Origin: Pseudomonadota bacterium
GTDB taxonomy: Bacteria; Desulfobacterota; Desulfovibrionia; Desulfovibrionales; Desulfovibrionaceae
Length of the DNA stretch: 63,117 bases
NCBI GenBank assembly: GCA_023438245.1
Contig: JAEXRD010000113.1
Span: 1 to 63,117, forward strand
Reading direction: 5' to 3'
Below, one piece after another: positions 32,322-39,388 of the stretch (positions within the stretch are counted from its first letter, which is position 1; the number at the start of each line of letters is the position of its first letter). Under the pieces are notes generated by a model. It had not been told where the DNA came from. It worked only from the letters and a program-made list of their open reading frames with translations, and searched no databases. A program made the position numbers and the translations under genes.

Positions 32322-33361
32322 GGTCTGGCCCCTTTGCAGCTCGGCCCCTCGGCGATGTCCATGCCGTCGTACAGCCAGCAGCGGGCCGTGTGGCCCGGAG
32401 CGACCCGATACAGCGGCGGGCAGGCCTCGCAGCGGTCGAAGGCGTCCTTGCAGCGCGGGCGGAAGCGGCAGCCGTGCGGCAGGTGGAAAATGCCCGGCAC
32501 CATCCCCGGGATGGGCGAAAGCGTGCGCCGCACGCCCAGGCGCGGCACGCTGGCCAGGAGCCCCCGGGTGTAGGGGTGGCGCGGGGCCGCGAACAGCTCC
32601 GCGGCCGGGGCCTGCTCCACCACCTGGCCCGCGTACATCACGGCCACGGTGTGGGCCATCTCGGCCACCACGCCCAGGTCGTGGGTTATCAGAAGTATTC
32701 CGGAGCCCTTCTCGCGCTGCAGCCTCCGCATCAAGTCGAGAATCTGGGCCTGGATGGTGACGTCCAGCGCGGTGGTGGGCTCGTCGGCGAAGAGCACGTC
32801 GGGGTCGCAGGAAAGGGCCAGGGCGATCATGACCCGCTGGCGCATGCCGCCGGAAAGCTCGTGGGGATACGCCCGGCTGCGCTCCTCCGGGTTGGGGATG
32901 CCCACCAGCCGCAGCATCTCCACGGCGCGCGCATGGGCCGCCTTGCCGTCCGCCCCGGTGTGCAGGCGCACCGCCTCGGCGATCTGCTCGCCGCAGCGCA
33001 GCACGGGATTGAGCGAGGTCATGGGCTCCTGGAAGATCATGGCGATGTGGCGCCCGCGCACGCTGCGCAGCTCCTCCTCGTCCATGGCCGCCAGGTCGCG
33101 GCCCCGGTACAGGGCCTGGCCCGCAACCACGCGCCCCGGCGGATCGGGGATGAGCCCCAGCACCGAGAGCGCCAGAACGGTCTTGCCGCAGCCGGATTCG
33201 CCCACCACGGCCAAGGTTTCGCCTTGCCGAACGGTCAGGCTCACTGTATCCACAGCCCTGGCGACGGAAGCCTCCTCGTCCACCGACCCGAAAAAGGGCC
33301 GGTGCTGCCGGGCGAAGGCCGTGGTGAGGCCGCGTATTTCGAGGACCGGATCGCCGCTCAT
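32318..33361 (-). CDS. dppD: Oligopeptide/dipeptide ABC transporter ATP-binding protein (DppD/OppD type)
   Basis: A 347-residue ABC ATPase. Walker A is GESGCGKTVL, the Q-loop is IFQEPMTSLNP, the signature is LSGGMRQRVMIALAL, Walker B is VLFADEPTTALD, and the H-loop is LITHDLGVV. The C-terminal CRFRPRCKDAFDRCEAC is the subfamily cysteine motif. I use the ATG at 33361; an upstream frame start at 33382 is less likely. It forms a heterodimer with DppF, encoded directly downstream. The gene is first in its minus-strand run and divergent from trmFO, 52 bp away. Confidence 0.92.
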   Translation of the reverse strand: MSGDPVLEIRGLTTAFARQHRPFFGSVDEEASVARAVDTVSLTVRQGETLAVVGESGCGKTVLALSVLGLIPDPPGRVVAGQALYRGRDLAAMDEEELRSVRGRHIAMIFQEPMTSLNPVLRCGEQIAEAVRLHTGADGKAAHARAVEMLRLVGIPNPEERSRAYPHELSGGMRQRVMIALALSCDPDVLFADEPTTALDVTIQAQILDLMRRLQREKGSGILLITHDLGVVAEMAHTVAVMYAGQVVEQAPAAELFAAPRHPYTRGLLASVPRLGVRRTLSPIPGMVPGIFHLPHGCRFRPRCKDAFDRCEACPPLYRVAPGHTARCWLYDGMDIAEGPSCKGARP

Positions 33362-33413
33362 GTTCCTGCCTTGGGCAAACATTCAGACATCACAGCGAAG
33401 GATAGCGGAAACC

Positions 33414-34799
33414 ATGACGAATCACAACGAGGCGGACGCCTCGAAGCGGGTGGCCCCCCATGTGGCGATAGTCGGCGGCGGGCTGGCCGGGTGCGAATGC
33501 GCCGTGGCCCTGGCCAATTCCGGCGTGGCCGTGACCCTGTACGAGATGCGCCCGGAAAAGCGCTCCCCCGCGCACGAGACCGGCCTGCTGGGCGAGCTGG
33601 TGTGCTCCAACTCCCTGCGCTCCGACGAGCTGACCATGGCCATCGGCGTGCTCAAGGAGGAAATGCGCGAGCTGGGCAGCCTGGTGATGCGGGCGGCGGA
33701 GGCCACGCGCATCCCCGCGGGCAAGGCCCTGGCCGTGGACCGCACGCGCTTCGCCGAGTTCCTGACCCGCGCCGTGGAGGAACACCCCGGCATCACGCTG
33801 GTGCGCGAGGAAATCGCCAGCCTGGACGACCCGCGCCTGGCCGGGCCCGACGCCCAGTTCGACGCCGTGGTGGTGGCCGCAGGCCCCCTGGCCTCCGACG
33901 CGCTGGCCAAGAGCCTCCTGGAGATCACCAGCGGCGAGGGGGTGCAGAACCTCTATTTCTACGACGCCATCGCGCCCATCATCAGCCGCGAGAGCGTGGA
34001 CATGGACGTGGCCTTCTGGGGCAGCCGCTACCGCCCGGAGGAGGACGACTACCTGAACTGCCCCATGACCGAGGCGCAGTACGACGCCTTCCTGGCCGCG
34101 CTGCTGGCCGCCGAGAAGGTGGCCCCGCGCGAGTTCGAGGACCACATCCACTTCGAGGGCTGCCTGCCCGTGGAGGAAATGGCCGAGCGCGGGCGGCTCA
34201 CGCTCTGCTTCGGCCCGCTCAAGCCCGTGGGCCTGCCCAATCCGCGCACCGGCGAGGAAGCCTTCGCCGTGGTGCAGCTGCGCGCGGAAAACGCGGACAA
34301 GACCGCCTTCAACCTCGTGGGCTTCCAGACTAAGCTGAAATACCCGGAGCAGCAGCGCGTGTTCCGCATGATTCCCGGCCTGGAAAAGGCCGAGTTCCTG
34401 CGCCTGGGCAGCATCCACCGCAACACGTATGTGGACGCGCCCAGCGTGCTCACGCCCGAGCTGGAGCTGAAGAACCGGCCCGGCGTGTACCTGGCCGGGC
34501 AGATCACCGGTGTGGAAGGCTACCTGGAGAGCTCGGCCTGCGGGCTGTGGGTGGGGCTGATGCTCTCGGCCAAGCTCAAGGGCGGCACGCTCGCCCCGCC
34601 GCCGAACACCACGGCGCTGGGCGGCCTCCTGGGCCACCTGCAAACCCCGCCGGTGAAGCGCTTCCAGCCCTCCAACGTGCACTTCGGCCTGATGCCGGAG
34701 CTGGGGCGCCGCGCGGGCAAGAAACTGCGCAAGGAACTCTACGGAACGCGCGCCCGCGATGCATTCCGCGCCTGGCTGGCCGAGAAAATCCCGGCGTGA
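33414..34799 (+). CDS. trmFO: Folate-dependent tRNA uracil-54 methyltransferase TrmFO
   Basis: A 461-residue flavoenzyme that makes ribothymidine at position 54 of tRNA using methylenetetrahydrofolate and FADH2. AIVGGGLAGCECAVALA is the dinucleotide-binding start, YEMRPEKRSPAHETG and ELVCSNSLRSDEL are TrmFO-specific blocks, CPMTEAQYDAF and FEGCLPVEEMA lie in the middle, and YLAGQITGVEGYLESSACGL is the C-terminal FAD site. The catalytic cysteines are expected in the CSNS and EGC segments. Start ATG at 33414, chosen because family homology begins there. The downstream gap holds a hairpin and the RRM leader. Confidence 0.96.
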   Translation: MTNHNEADASKRVAPHVAIVGGGLAGCECAVALANSGVAVTLYEMRPEKRSPAHETGLLGELVCSNSLRSDELTMAIGVLKEEMRELGSLVMRAAEATRIPAGKALAVDRTRFAEFLTRAVEEHPGITLVREEIASLDDPRLAGPDAQFDAVVVAAGPLASDALAKSLLEITSGEGVQNLYFYDAIAPIISRESVDMDVAFWGSRYRPEEDDYLNCPMTEAQYDAFLAALLAAEKVAPREFEDHIHFEGCLPVEEMAERGRLTLCFGPLKPVGLPNPRTGEEAFAVVQLRAENADKTAFNLVGFQTKLKYPEQQRVFRMIPGLEKAEFLRLGSIHRNTYVDAPSVLTPELELKNRPGVYLAGQITGVEGYLESSACGLWVGLMLSAKLKGGTLAPPPNTTALGGLLGHLQTPPVKRFQPSNVHFGLMPELGRRAGKKLRKELYGTRARDAFRAWLAEKIPA

Positions 34800-34858
34800 G
34801 AAAAAAATCTTAAAATTTTACATGACTGCTTATCCTTTTGAAAAATATACGTATTTTT

Positions 34859-34884
34859 GCGAAATGCAGCCCGATTTCGCGTTT
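34859..34884 (+). terminator. Possible terminator of trmFO
   Basis: GCGAAAT (34859-34865) and ATTTCGC (34874-34880) form a 7-bp stem with an 8-nt loop, followed by GTTTT. The stem is AT-rich and the T-run short, so confidence is modest. Confidence 0.45.
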
Positions 34885-34911
34885 TGAGGGAGGAAGCTCA
34901 CGGAATCCGGG

Positions 34912-35030
34912 GCTTTACAACTCTTTGCCCTCGGCGTAGGCGGAAATATCTGGTCAAGTAAGCCGGAGGCTATTTGCTCAAGCGTGCTGGGCGACAATTT
35001 TCTTAACGCGAGTTGCAGGAGTATTCGATC
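34912..35030 (+). promoter_or_regulatory. Conserved long leader in front of RRM gene 1
   Basis: This leader matches the one before the second RRM gene at an almost constant offset of 500 bp. GCTTTACA (34912-34919) aligns with 35412-35419, and ATCTGG aligns one base out. The block from 34961 to 34999 (GGAGGCTATTTGCTCA, then AGCGTGCTGGGCGACAAT) differs from its partner at only a handful of positions. The sequence between the blocks diverges. Conservation outside coding DNA suggests a structured or protein-bound 5' untranslated element, perhaps for cold-shock or autogenous control of the RNA-binding proteins. Confidence 0.65.
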
Positions 35031-35300
35031 ATGTCCAAGTCCATCTATGTCGGCAATATTTCCTTCTCCTCCACCGAGGACGACATCCGCAACGCTTTCG
35101 CCCAGTACGGCGAGGTGTTCAACGTGAAGTTCATCATGGACCGCGAGACCGGCCGCTTCCGCGGCTTCGGCTTTGTGGAGATGGACGACTCCGCCGCCCT
35201 GGAGGCCATCCAGGCCCTGAACGGCAAGGACATCGGCGGCCGCGCCCTGAAAGTGAACGAGGCCCAGGCCCGCGAGCCCCGTCCTCCCCGCCGCTACTAA
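35031..35300 (+). CDS. RRM-type RNA-binding protein, paralog 1
   Basis: An 89-residue protein consisting of one RNA recognition motif. RNP2 is IYVGNI (4-9) and RNP1 is RGFGFVEM (about 44-51), both complete with the aromatic residues that stack on RNA bases. The tail ARE-PRPPRRY is short, arginine/proline-rich and positively charged. Such single-RRM proteins in bacteria resemble the cold-induced Rbp proteins of cyanobacteria. The ATG at 35031 follows AGGAG; an upstream TTG would add six residues. A strong terminator follows, so it is a single-gene transcript. A close paralog lies 229 bp downstream. Confidence 0.95.
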   Translation: MSKSIYVGNISFSSTEDDIRNAFAQYGEVFNVKFIMDRETGRFRGFGFVEMDDSAALEAIQALNGKDIGGRALKVNEAQAREPRPPRRY

Positions 35301-35317
35301 GATTTTTTGAAACCAAC

Positions 35318-35360
35318 GGACGGCCCCGCCCTGTGCAAGCAGGTCGGGGCCGTCCTTTTT
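35318..35360 (+). terminator. Rho-independent terminator of RRM gene 1
   Basis: An 11-bp stem, GGACGGCCCCG (35318-35328) with CGGGGCCGTCC (35345-35355), with further CCTG/CAGG pairing inside, is followed by TTTTT. Confidence 0.93.
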
Positions 35361-35411
35361 ATTAATTATTTGCGATTTCTTGAAAAGAATTGCGAAAACT
35401 GCGTAGGTATC

Positions 35412-35529
35412 GCTTTACATACGGGCGGCAACCGTTTAGGGCTTCAACATCTGGGAGCGAGCCCGGAGGCTTTTTGCTCAAGCGTAGTGGGTGACAATGT
35501 TTAGCTGTAATTTTTAGGAGTAGAATCGC
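35412..35529 (+). promoter_or_regulatory. Conserved long leader in front of RRM gene 2
   Basis: Second copy of the leader described at 34912. The best-kept part is 35461-35499 (GGAGGCTTTTTGCTCA, then AGCGTAGTGGGTGACAAT). Upstream, GCTTTACA is shared, while the middle about 40 bp differ in sequence but not in length, which is what a structured or length-constrained element would show. A possible -35 TTGCGA lies 18 bp before TTTACA, but the equivalent spacing is not kept in copy 1. Confidence 0.65.
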
Positions 35530-35799
35530 ATGTCCAAGTCTCTTTATGTCGGCAATATTTCTTTCAGCTCCTCCGAGGACGACATCCGCAACCTGTTCTC
35601 CCAGTTCGGCGAAGTGATGAGCGTGAAGTTCATCATGGACCGTGAGACCGGCCGTTTCCGCGGCTTCGGCTTTGTTGAGATGGACGACAATGCCGCCCGC
35701 GAGGCCGTGCAGGCCCTCGACGGCAAGGAAGTGGGCGGTCGCGCCCTGAAGGTCAACGAGGCCCAGGCCCGTGAGACCCGTCCCCCCCGCCGCTACTAA
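35530..35799 (+). CDS. RRM-type RNA-binding protein, paralog 2
   Basis: An 89-residue single-RRM protein, very similar to the neighbour at 35031. RNP2 is LYVGNI and RNP1 is RGFGFVEM, with the same basic tail ending PRRY. Differences cluster in the loops (for example SSSEDDIRNLF against SSTEDDIRNAF, and VMSVKF against VFNVKF). Start ATG behind TAGGAG. It has its own conserved leader and its own terminator, so the two copies can be expressed independently. Codon choice differs slightly from copy 1, with more CGT and GTT, as often seen in highly expressed genes. Confidence 0.95.
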   Translation: MSKSLYVGNISFSSSEDDIRNLFSQFGEVMSVKFIMDRETGRFRGFGFVEMDDNAAREAVQALDGKEVGGRALKVNEAQARETRPPRRY

Positions 35800-35820
35800 G
35801 CCATACTAAACCACACATAA

Positions 35821-35859
35821 AACGGCCCCGTTCTGCGCTGCAGGACGGGGCCGTTTTTT
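35821..35859 (+). terminator. Rho-independent terminator of RRM gene 2
   Basis: An 11-bp stem, AACGGCCCCGT (35821-35831) with ACGGGGCCGTT (35845-35855), encloses a CTG/CAG extension and a short loop, and ends in a run of six Ts. Confidence 0.93.
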
Positions 35860-35892
35860 ATTTGTGAAAAAATGTTTGTCCTGTGTCTAGAA

Positions 35893-36909
35893 TTAAAAGT
35901 GTGAGTATGCCTTTAAGATGTTTTGACCAAGAATTTTCGCAGTTGAAGTGTAGAGGAATTGCTTCGGTTGTGTTGTGAGAAATTCACTCATTAACCATTG
36001 CTCTTTATCAGAAAAAAGTTTGTCGAACATGTATGGGTGATAACGTGTTATTGAGCCAAGATAAAACATCGTATTGTAAATGATTGTTTCAGGCGAATAT
36101 CTGTGCTGTGCATGTGAGGATAAGTATAAAGTGTAACCGTTTGCGCCAATGTAATACCAAATGCCAGCTTGTTTGATCTGTGTTGATAGGTTGTGGTAGT
36201 CATTTCTGCCTGGCCTGTATGTGGCCATCGGTATCTGCGTTGTGTTTTTGTACTCACCGTTTGTGCATGATATGTTGTATCCTTGTGCTGCAAGGGCAGA
36301 GAATGTATTTTTATCGCATTTTACAATAGATTCAAAGCTGAGCTGCTTGCCGTTTTTTTTGAGTGTCGCGTTGTCTAGTCTGTGAAAAATCTCGTCTTCA
36401 TTGTATATTTCGCTGTAGGCGCGATGTATTCCAACGCAGTGCCGTAGTAAGTCCTTAACTTTAATCTTTAACGTTGTCAGTGGTGATTGCTGATCTAGTA
36501 TGCCCATCAGTTCTGCGGCAACATTCTTTACATTATTTTTCTTGGGAAATATCTCTATCTCTGCATGTGAAAAACTTCCTTGGTTGTGTTCTTTTAGGCC
36601 ATGGTAATAGAGTGGTCTTTGCCCATAATTGTGTTCAATGTTGATAAGTATTTTGGCAAAGTTTAGGAAAGAATAGTAGAATAGCAGTGGCTTTGATTTG
36701 ATTGGACCATTTTCGGCGGTATCGTAGAAGTACTTGGCTTGTTCGAGCAGTGCAGTCAGGAAAACTGTATTTTTGGAATTCTTTTTGATTACGTAGTCCC
36801 AGAAAGCCCAGATATCAGATACGATAATTTTCTTGTTCTTCCCAAGGTAAATGGATGATTTGTTTCGGGTGAATATCGGGAACCCGTATTTGCTTTCAAC
36901 TTCAGTCAC
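35893..36909 (-). CDS. YaaC-like protein, AT-rich and probably acquired
   Basis: A 338-residue protein. The segment LEQAKYFYDTAENGPIKSKP followed by LLFYYSFLNFAKILI (about 58-92) matches the characteristic start of YaaC family proteins (helix, IKP, then an aromatic/hydrophobic helix). The rest is rich in lysine, asparagine, tyrosine and isoleucine. Function of the family is unknown. Base composition and codon use (AAA, AAT, TTT) are far more AT-rich than every neighbour, pointing to horizontal transfer. It starts at a GTG behind AGGAG, 44 bp after the FTR gene, with a hairpin (36924-36950) between. No integrase, transposase or direct repeats are seen next to it. A role in defence against phage is possible but unsupported. 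Confidence 0.65.
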   Translation of the reverse strand: MTEVESKYGFPIFTRNKSSIYLGKNKKIIVSDIWAFWDYVIKKNSKNTVFLTALLEQAKYFYDTAENGPIKSKPLLFYYSFLNFAKILINIEHNYGQRPLYYHGLKEHNQGSFSHAEIEIFPKKNNVKNVAAELMGILDQQSPLTTLKIKVKDLLRHCVGIHRAYSEIYNEDEIFHRLDNATLKKNGKQLSFESIVKCDKNTFSALAAQGYNISCTNGEYKNTTQIPMATYRPGRNDYHNLSTQIKQAGIWYYIGANGYTLYLSSHAQHRYSPETIIYNTMFYLGSITRYHPYMFDKLFSDKEQWLMSEFLTTQPKQFLYTSTAKILGQNILKAYSHF

Positions 36910-36953
36910 GGTTTATCTCCTGCGGGCCTTTTGAAAGTTCATAAAGGCCCTCA

Positions 36954-37286
36954 CTACCACAAAATATTCTCCACCGGCCTTCTCTCCGGCACGTACACCT
37001 TCTCCCGCTTGCCCTCGTTCCATTCCTTGCTGACGTACAGGCCGCAGAAGCACGCGCCGTACTCCTGCACGTCCGCCTCGCGGTAGGTGCAGGGGCACAC
37101 GATGTCGCGGTCCAGCTCGAACTCGCCGTTGGCCAGGCGGCAGGGGCAGGCCATGTAGCCCAGCCGCCCCTTGTTCACCAGCAGGCTTTCCATCAGCTGC
37201 ATGGTGAAGCCGTGGTCCGCGTTGAAGTAGTAGCCCTTGGGCTCCTGCACCTTCTTCAGGTTCTCGTACAGCTGTTCGGCGTTCAT
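36954..37286 (-). CDS. Ferredoxin-thioredoxin reductase catalytic chain-like protein
   Basis: A 110-residue protein with the cysteine pattern of the FTR catalytic subunit: C47-P-C49, C64-P-C66 and C79-F-C81. In plant-type FTR the third motif is CHC, and its histidine assists the disulfide/4Fe-4S chemistry; here it is phenylalanine. The enzyme passes electrons from ferredoxin to a disulfide protein. The start at 37286 overlaps the glutaredoxin TGA by four bases, so the likely target is the neighbouring glutaredoxin-like protein. No variable (alpha) chain is present, as usual outside phototrophs. Confidence 0.9.
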   Translation of the reverse strand: MNAEQLYENLKKVQEPKGYYFNADHGFTMQLMESLLVNKGRLGYMACPCRLANGEFELDRDIVCPCTYREADVQEYGACFCGLYVSKEWNEGKREKVYVPERRPVENILW

Positions 37287-37531
37287 GACTTCAGCGCCTC
37301 GTCGATCTTTTCCTTGTTGAAGCCCACGACCACCTTGCCGTTGATGACGATGGTGGGGAAGCTGACCGAGCCGTTGTGCTTGCGCACTTCCTCGATCATA
37401 TCCTTGCGTTCCTGGCCGGTCAGCTGGTCCACGTGCACGCAGTCGTACTTCACGCCGCACTGGTCCAGGTATTCCTTGGCGTTCTTGCAGTGGATGCAGG
37501 TGGACAGGGCGAAGACCTTCACGTCGGGCAT
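37283..37531 (-). CDS. Glutaredoxin-like protein
   Basis: An 82-residue thioredoxin-fold protein with active site C12-I-H-C15, the cis-proline segment SVSFPTIVING and the C-terminal GFNKEKIDEAL. The CxxC sequence differs from CPYC of classical glutaredoxins and resembles NrdH-like or small archaeal redoxins that are reduced by enzymes rather than glutathione. The ATG at 37531 follows AGGAG; an in-frame start five codons upstream is less likely. It is translationally coupled to the FTR-like gene, which is probably its reductase. Confidence 0.92.
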   Translation of the reverse strand: MPDVKVFALSTCIHCKNAKEYLDQCGVKYDCVHVDQLTGQERKDMIEEVRKHNGSVSFPTIVINGKVVVGFNKEKIDEALKS

Positions 37532-37580
37532 GGTTGGCTCCTTCAAGCGGCGGATTGGCCGCGATTCATTTCTTTACAGC

Positions 37581-37609
37581 ACAATGCGACACAACCGATT
37601 GGCTGTCAA
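37581..37609 (-). promoter_or_regulatory. Candidate promoter of the glutaredoxin/FTR genes
   Basis: On the minus strand a perfect -35 TTGACA (37604-37609) is followed after 17 bp by CATTGT (37581-37586), 50 bp before the start codon. Confidence 0.5.
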
Positions 37610-37632
37610 ATCCCTCGCTTGCGCCTGACGGG

Positions 37633-38535
37633 TCAGTCCCTGTCCGAGCGCGTGAGCCGGATCTCCAGCCAGCGCGCCGCCAGAGAGCAGGGCAGGGTGA
37701 GCAGCAGGTACAGCGCCAGCACCAGCGTCCAGACCTCGAAGCTGCGGTAGGTGGCGCTCACCAGCTCCTGGGCCTGGAAGGCCAGCTCCGGTATGGAGAT
37801 CACCGACACGATGGCCGAGTCCTTCACCGTGGACACGAATTGGCCCGTGAGCGGCGGCAGCATGCGCCGGAAGGCCTGCGGCAGGATGACGTTCCGCAGC
37901 GCGCCCGCGCGCGTGAAGCCCAGGGCGTGCGCCGCGTCCCACTGGCCGGGCTCGATGCTGGCCACGCCCGCGCGCACGATCTCGGCCATGTACGCGCCCT
38001 CGATGAGCCCGAGCGTGACGACGGCGCTGGCGAAGGCCGGAATCTGGCCCACGGGGCCGAGCAGCAGCTCCAGCGCCGGGCGCAGGCCCTCCGGAAGCGC
38101 CGCCAGCCTCGCGTCCAGGCCCAGCGCGTTCACCAGCGGCGCGCCCAGGAAGAACGAGAACAGGAAGATGAGCACGAGAGGCGGGGCGTTGCGCACGGAG
38201 AGCACGTAGCTGCCGCCCGTGAGCCGCCAGAACAGTCGCCCGGAGCCGCGCATCAGTCCCGCCAGCGTGCCCAGCACGAGCGCCAGCGCCCCGGCCCACA
38301 GGCTCAGGCGCAGGGTGGTGAAAAGGCCCGCGAGGATGCGCCCGGTGCGCCAGGCCCCGGTGTCCGGGTCGCGGAAGGCCAGGAACTGCGGAATGACGCT
38401 CCAGTCCCAGTCATAGGCCAGCGCCTGGCCCGCGCTGCGCGCCAGCCAGAACAGCGCCAGCGTGACGGCCAGCAGCAGGGCGGCCTCACGCAGCGGGCGC
38501 AGGGGGCGGGTACGGTCGAAGCGGGCAGGTGACAC
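37633..38535 (-). CDS. Polar amino acid ABC transporter permease (second)
   Basis: A 300-residue inner-membrane permease of the His/Glu/Gln/Arg family. It has several hydrophobic helices and the cytoplasmic coupling loop EIVRAGVASIEPGQWDAAHALG, the EAA motif that contacts the ATPase. An N-terminal extension carries one extra helix compared with short HisM-like permeases. It starts at a GTG nine bases behind the binding-protein gene and is the last gene of the run. No ATPase gene follows. Confidence 0.92.
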   Translation of the reverse strand: MSPARFDRTRPLRPLREAALLLAVTLALFWLARSAGQALAYDWDWSVIPQFLAFRDPDTGAWRTGRILAGLFTTLRLSLWAGALALVLGTLAGLMRGSGRLFWRLTGGSYVLSVRNAPPLVLIFLFSFFLGAPLVNALGLDARLAALPEGLRPALELLLGPVGQIPAFASAVVTLGLIEGAYMAEIVRAGVASIEPGQWDAAHALGFTRAGALRNVILPQAFRRMLPPLTGQFVSTVKDSAIVSVISIPELAFQAQELVSATYRSFEVWTLVLALYLLLTLPCSLAARWLEIRLTRSDRD

Positions 38536-38544
38536 GCCGGGGCG

Positions 38545-39360
38545 CTACTCCACCATGTTCTTCCAGGTGTTGGTGCGGAACCAGTAGTGGTGCCGCTCCT
38601 CCAGCCAGCCCTCGTCGCCCGCGAGCTGGATCCAGGAATTGAGGAAGCTCAGGAAGTCCGGGTCGCCCTTGCGGATGGCGAAGGCGATGGGCTCCTTGGT
38701 GAAGGCCTTGGCCATGGGCAGGTACAGCTTGTCCGGGTACTTGAGGGCCTGGAAGGCCGGGAAGGGCTCGCTGGCCACCACGGCGGTGGCGCGCCCGTTC
38801 AGCACCTCCTGGATGGTCTGGGCCTCGTTGTCGAAGAGCTTCTGCTTGGCCTTGGGCAGGAACTTCCTGGCGGCCTCCACGGCGGTGGTGCCCTGGCGCA
38901 GGGCCAGGGTCACGTCCGGGCTGTTGAAGTCGGCCAGGGTCTTGTACTTGCCCGCGTACTTCTTGGCCGCCACGAGGGACATGCCCGAGTACTCGTAGGG
39001 ATTGCTGAAGTTGACCTTGAGGGCGCGCGCGGGCTGGATGCTCATGCCGCCGATGATGATGTCGAACTTGCCGGAGAGCAGCGCCGGGATGATGCCCGAC
39101 CACTGCGTGGGCTCGAAGGCCACCTTCACGCCCATGTCCGCGGCCAGCCTGCGGGCCACGTCCATCTCGAAGCCGATGAACTCCCCGCGCTTGTCCTGCA
39201 TGGCCCAGGGCACGAAGGTGGAGAAGCCCACGCGCAGCACGCCGCGCTGCTGCACCTGCTCCAGGGTGCTTTCCTTGGCCAGCTCCGCGCGGGCGGAGGC
39301 CCGGGCCGCGGTGGCGGTGAACATCAGCAGCAGAACCAGCAGAAGGACGACTTTGCGCAT
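38545..39360 (-). CDS. Amino acid ABC transporter substrate-binding protein
   Basis: A 271-residue family-3 solute-binding protein with a signal peptide (about 1-23, VVLLLVLLLMFTATAARA). QQRGVLRVGFSTFVPWAM and EFIGFEMDVARRLAADMGVK are the N-terminal ligand-domain blocks; IIGGMSIQPARALKVNFSNP, ALRQGTTAVEAARKF and FAIRKGDPDFLSFLNSWI follow. No lipobox cysteine is seen, so it is probably free in the periplasm. The start at 39360 is the only one giving a proper signal. It is sandwiched between two permease genes. Confidence 0.94.
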   Translation of the reverse strand: MRKVVLLLVLLLMFTATAARASARAELAKESTLEQVQQRGVLRVGFSTFVPWAMQDKRGEFIGFEMDVARRLAADMGVKVAFEPTQWSGIIPALLSGKFDIIIGGMSIQPARALKVNFSNPYEYSGMSLVAAKKYAGKYKTLADFNSPDVTLALRQGTTAVEAARKFLPKAKQKLFDNEAQTIQEVLNGRATAVVASEPFPAFQALKYPDKLYLPMAKAFTKEPIAFAIRKGDPDFLSFLNSWIQLAGDEGWLEERHHYWFRTNTWKNMVE

Positions 39361-39388
39361 GGGGGCAACCTCCGGAAATGGGTTGGGC

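Noticed and set aside
35893..36909. Insertion sequence or prophage remnant
   Set aside because: Only one AT-rich gene is present; there is no transposase, integrase, terminal inverted repeat or tRNA-derived attachment site beside it.
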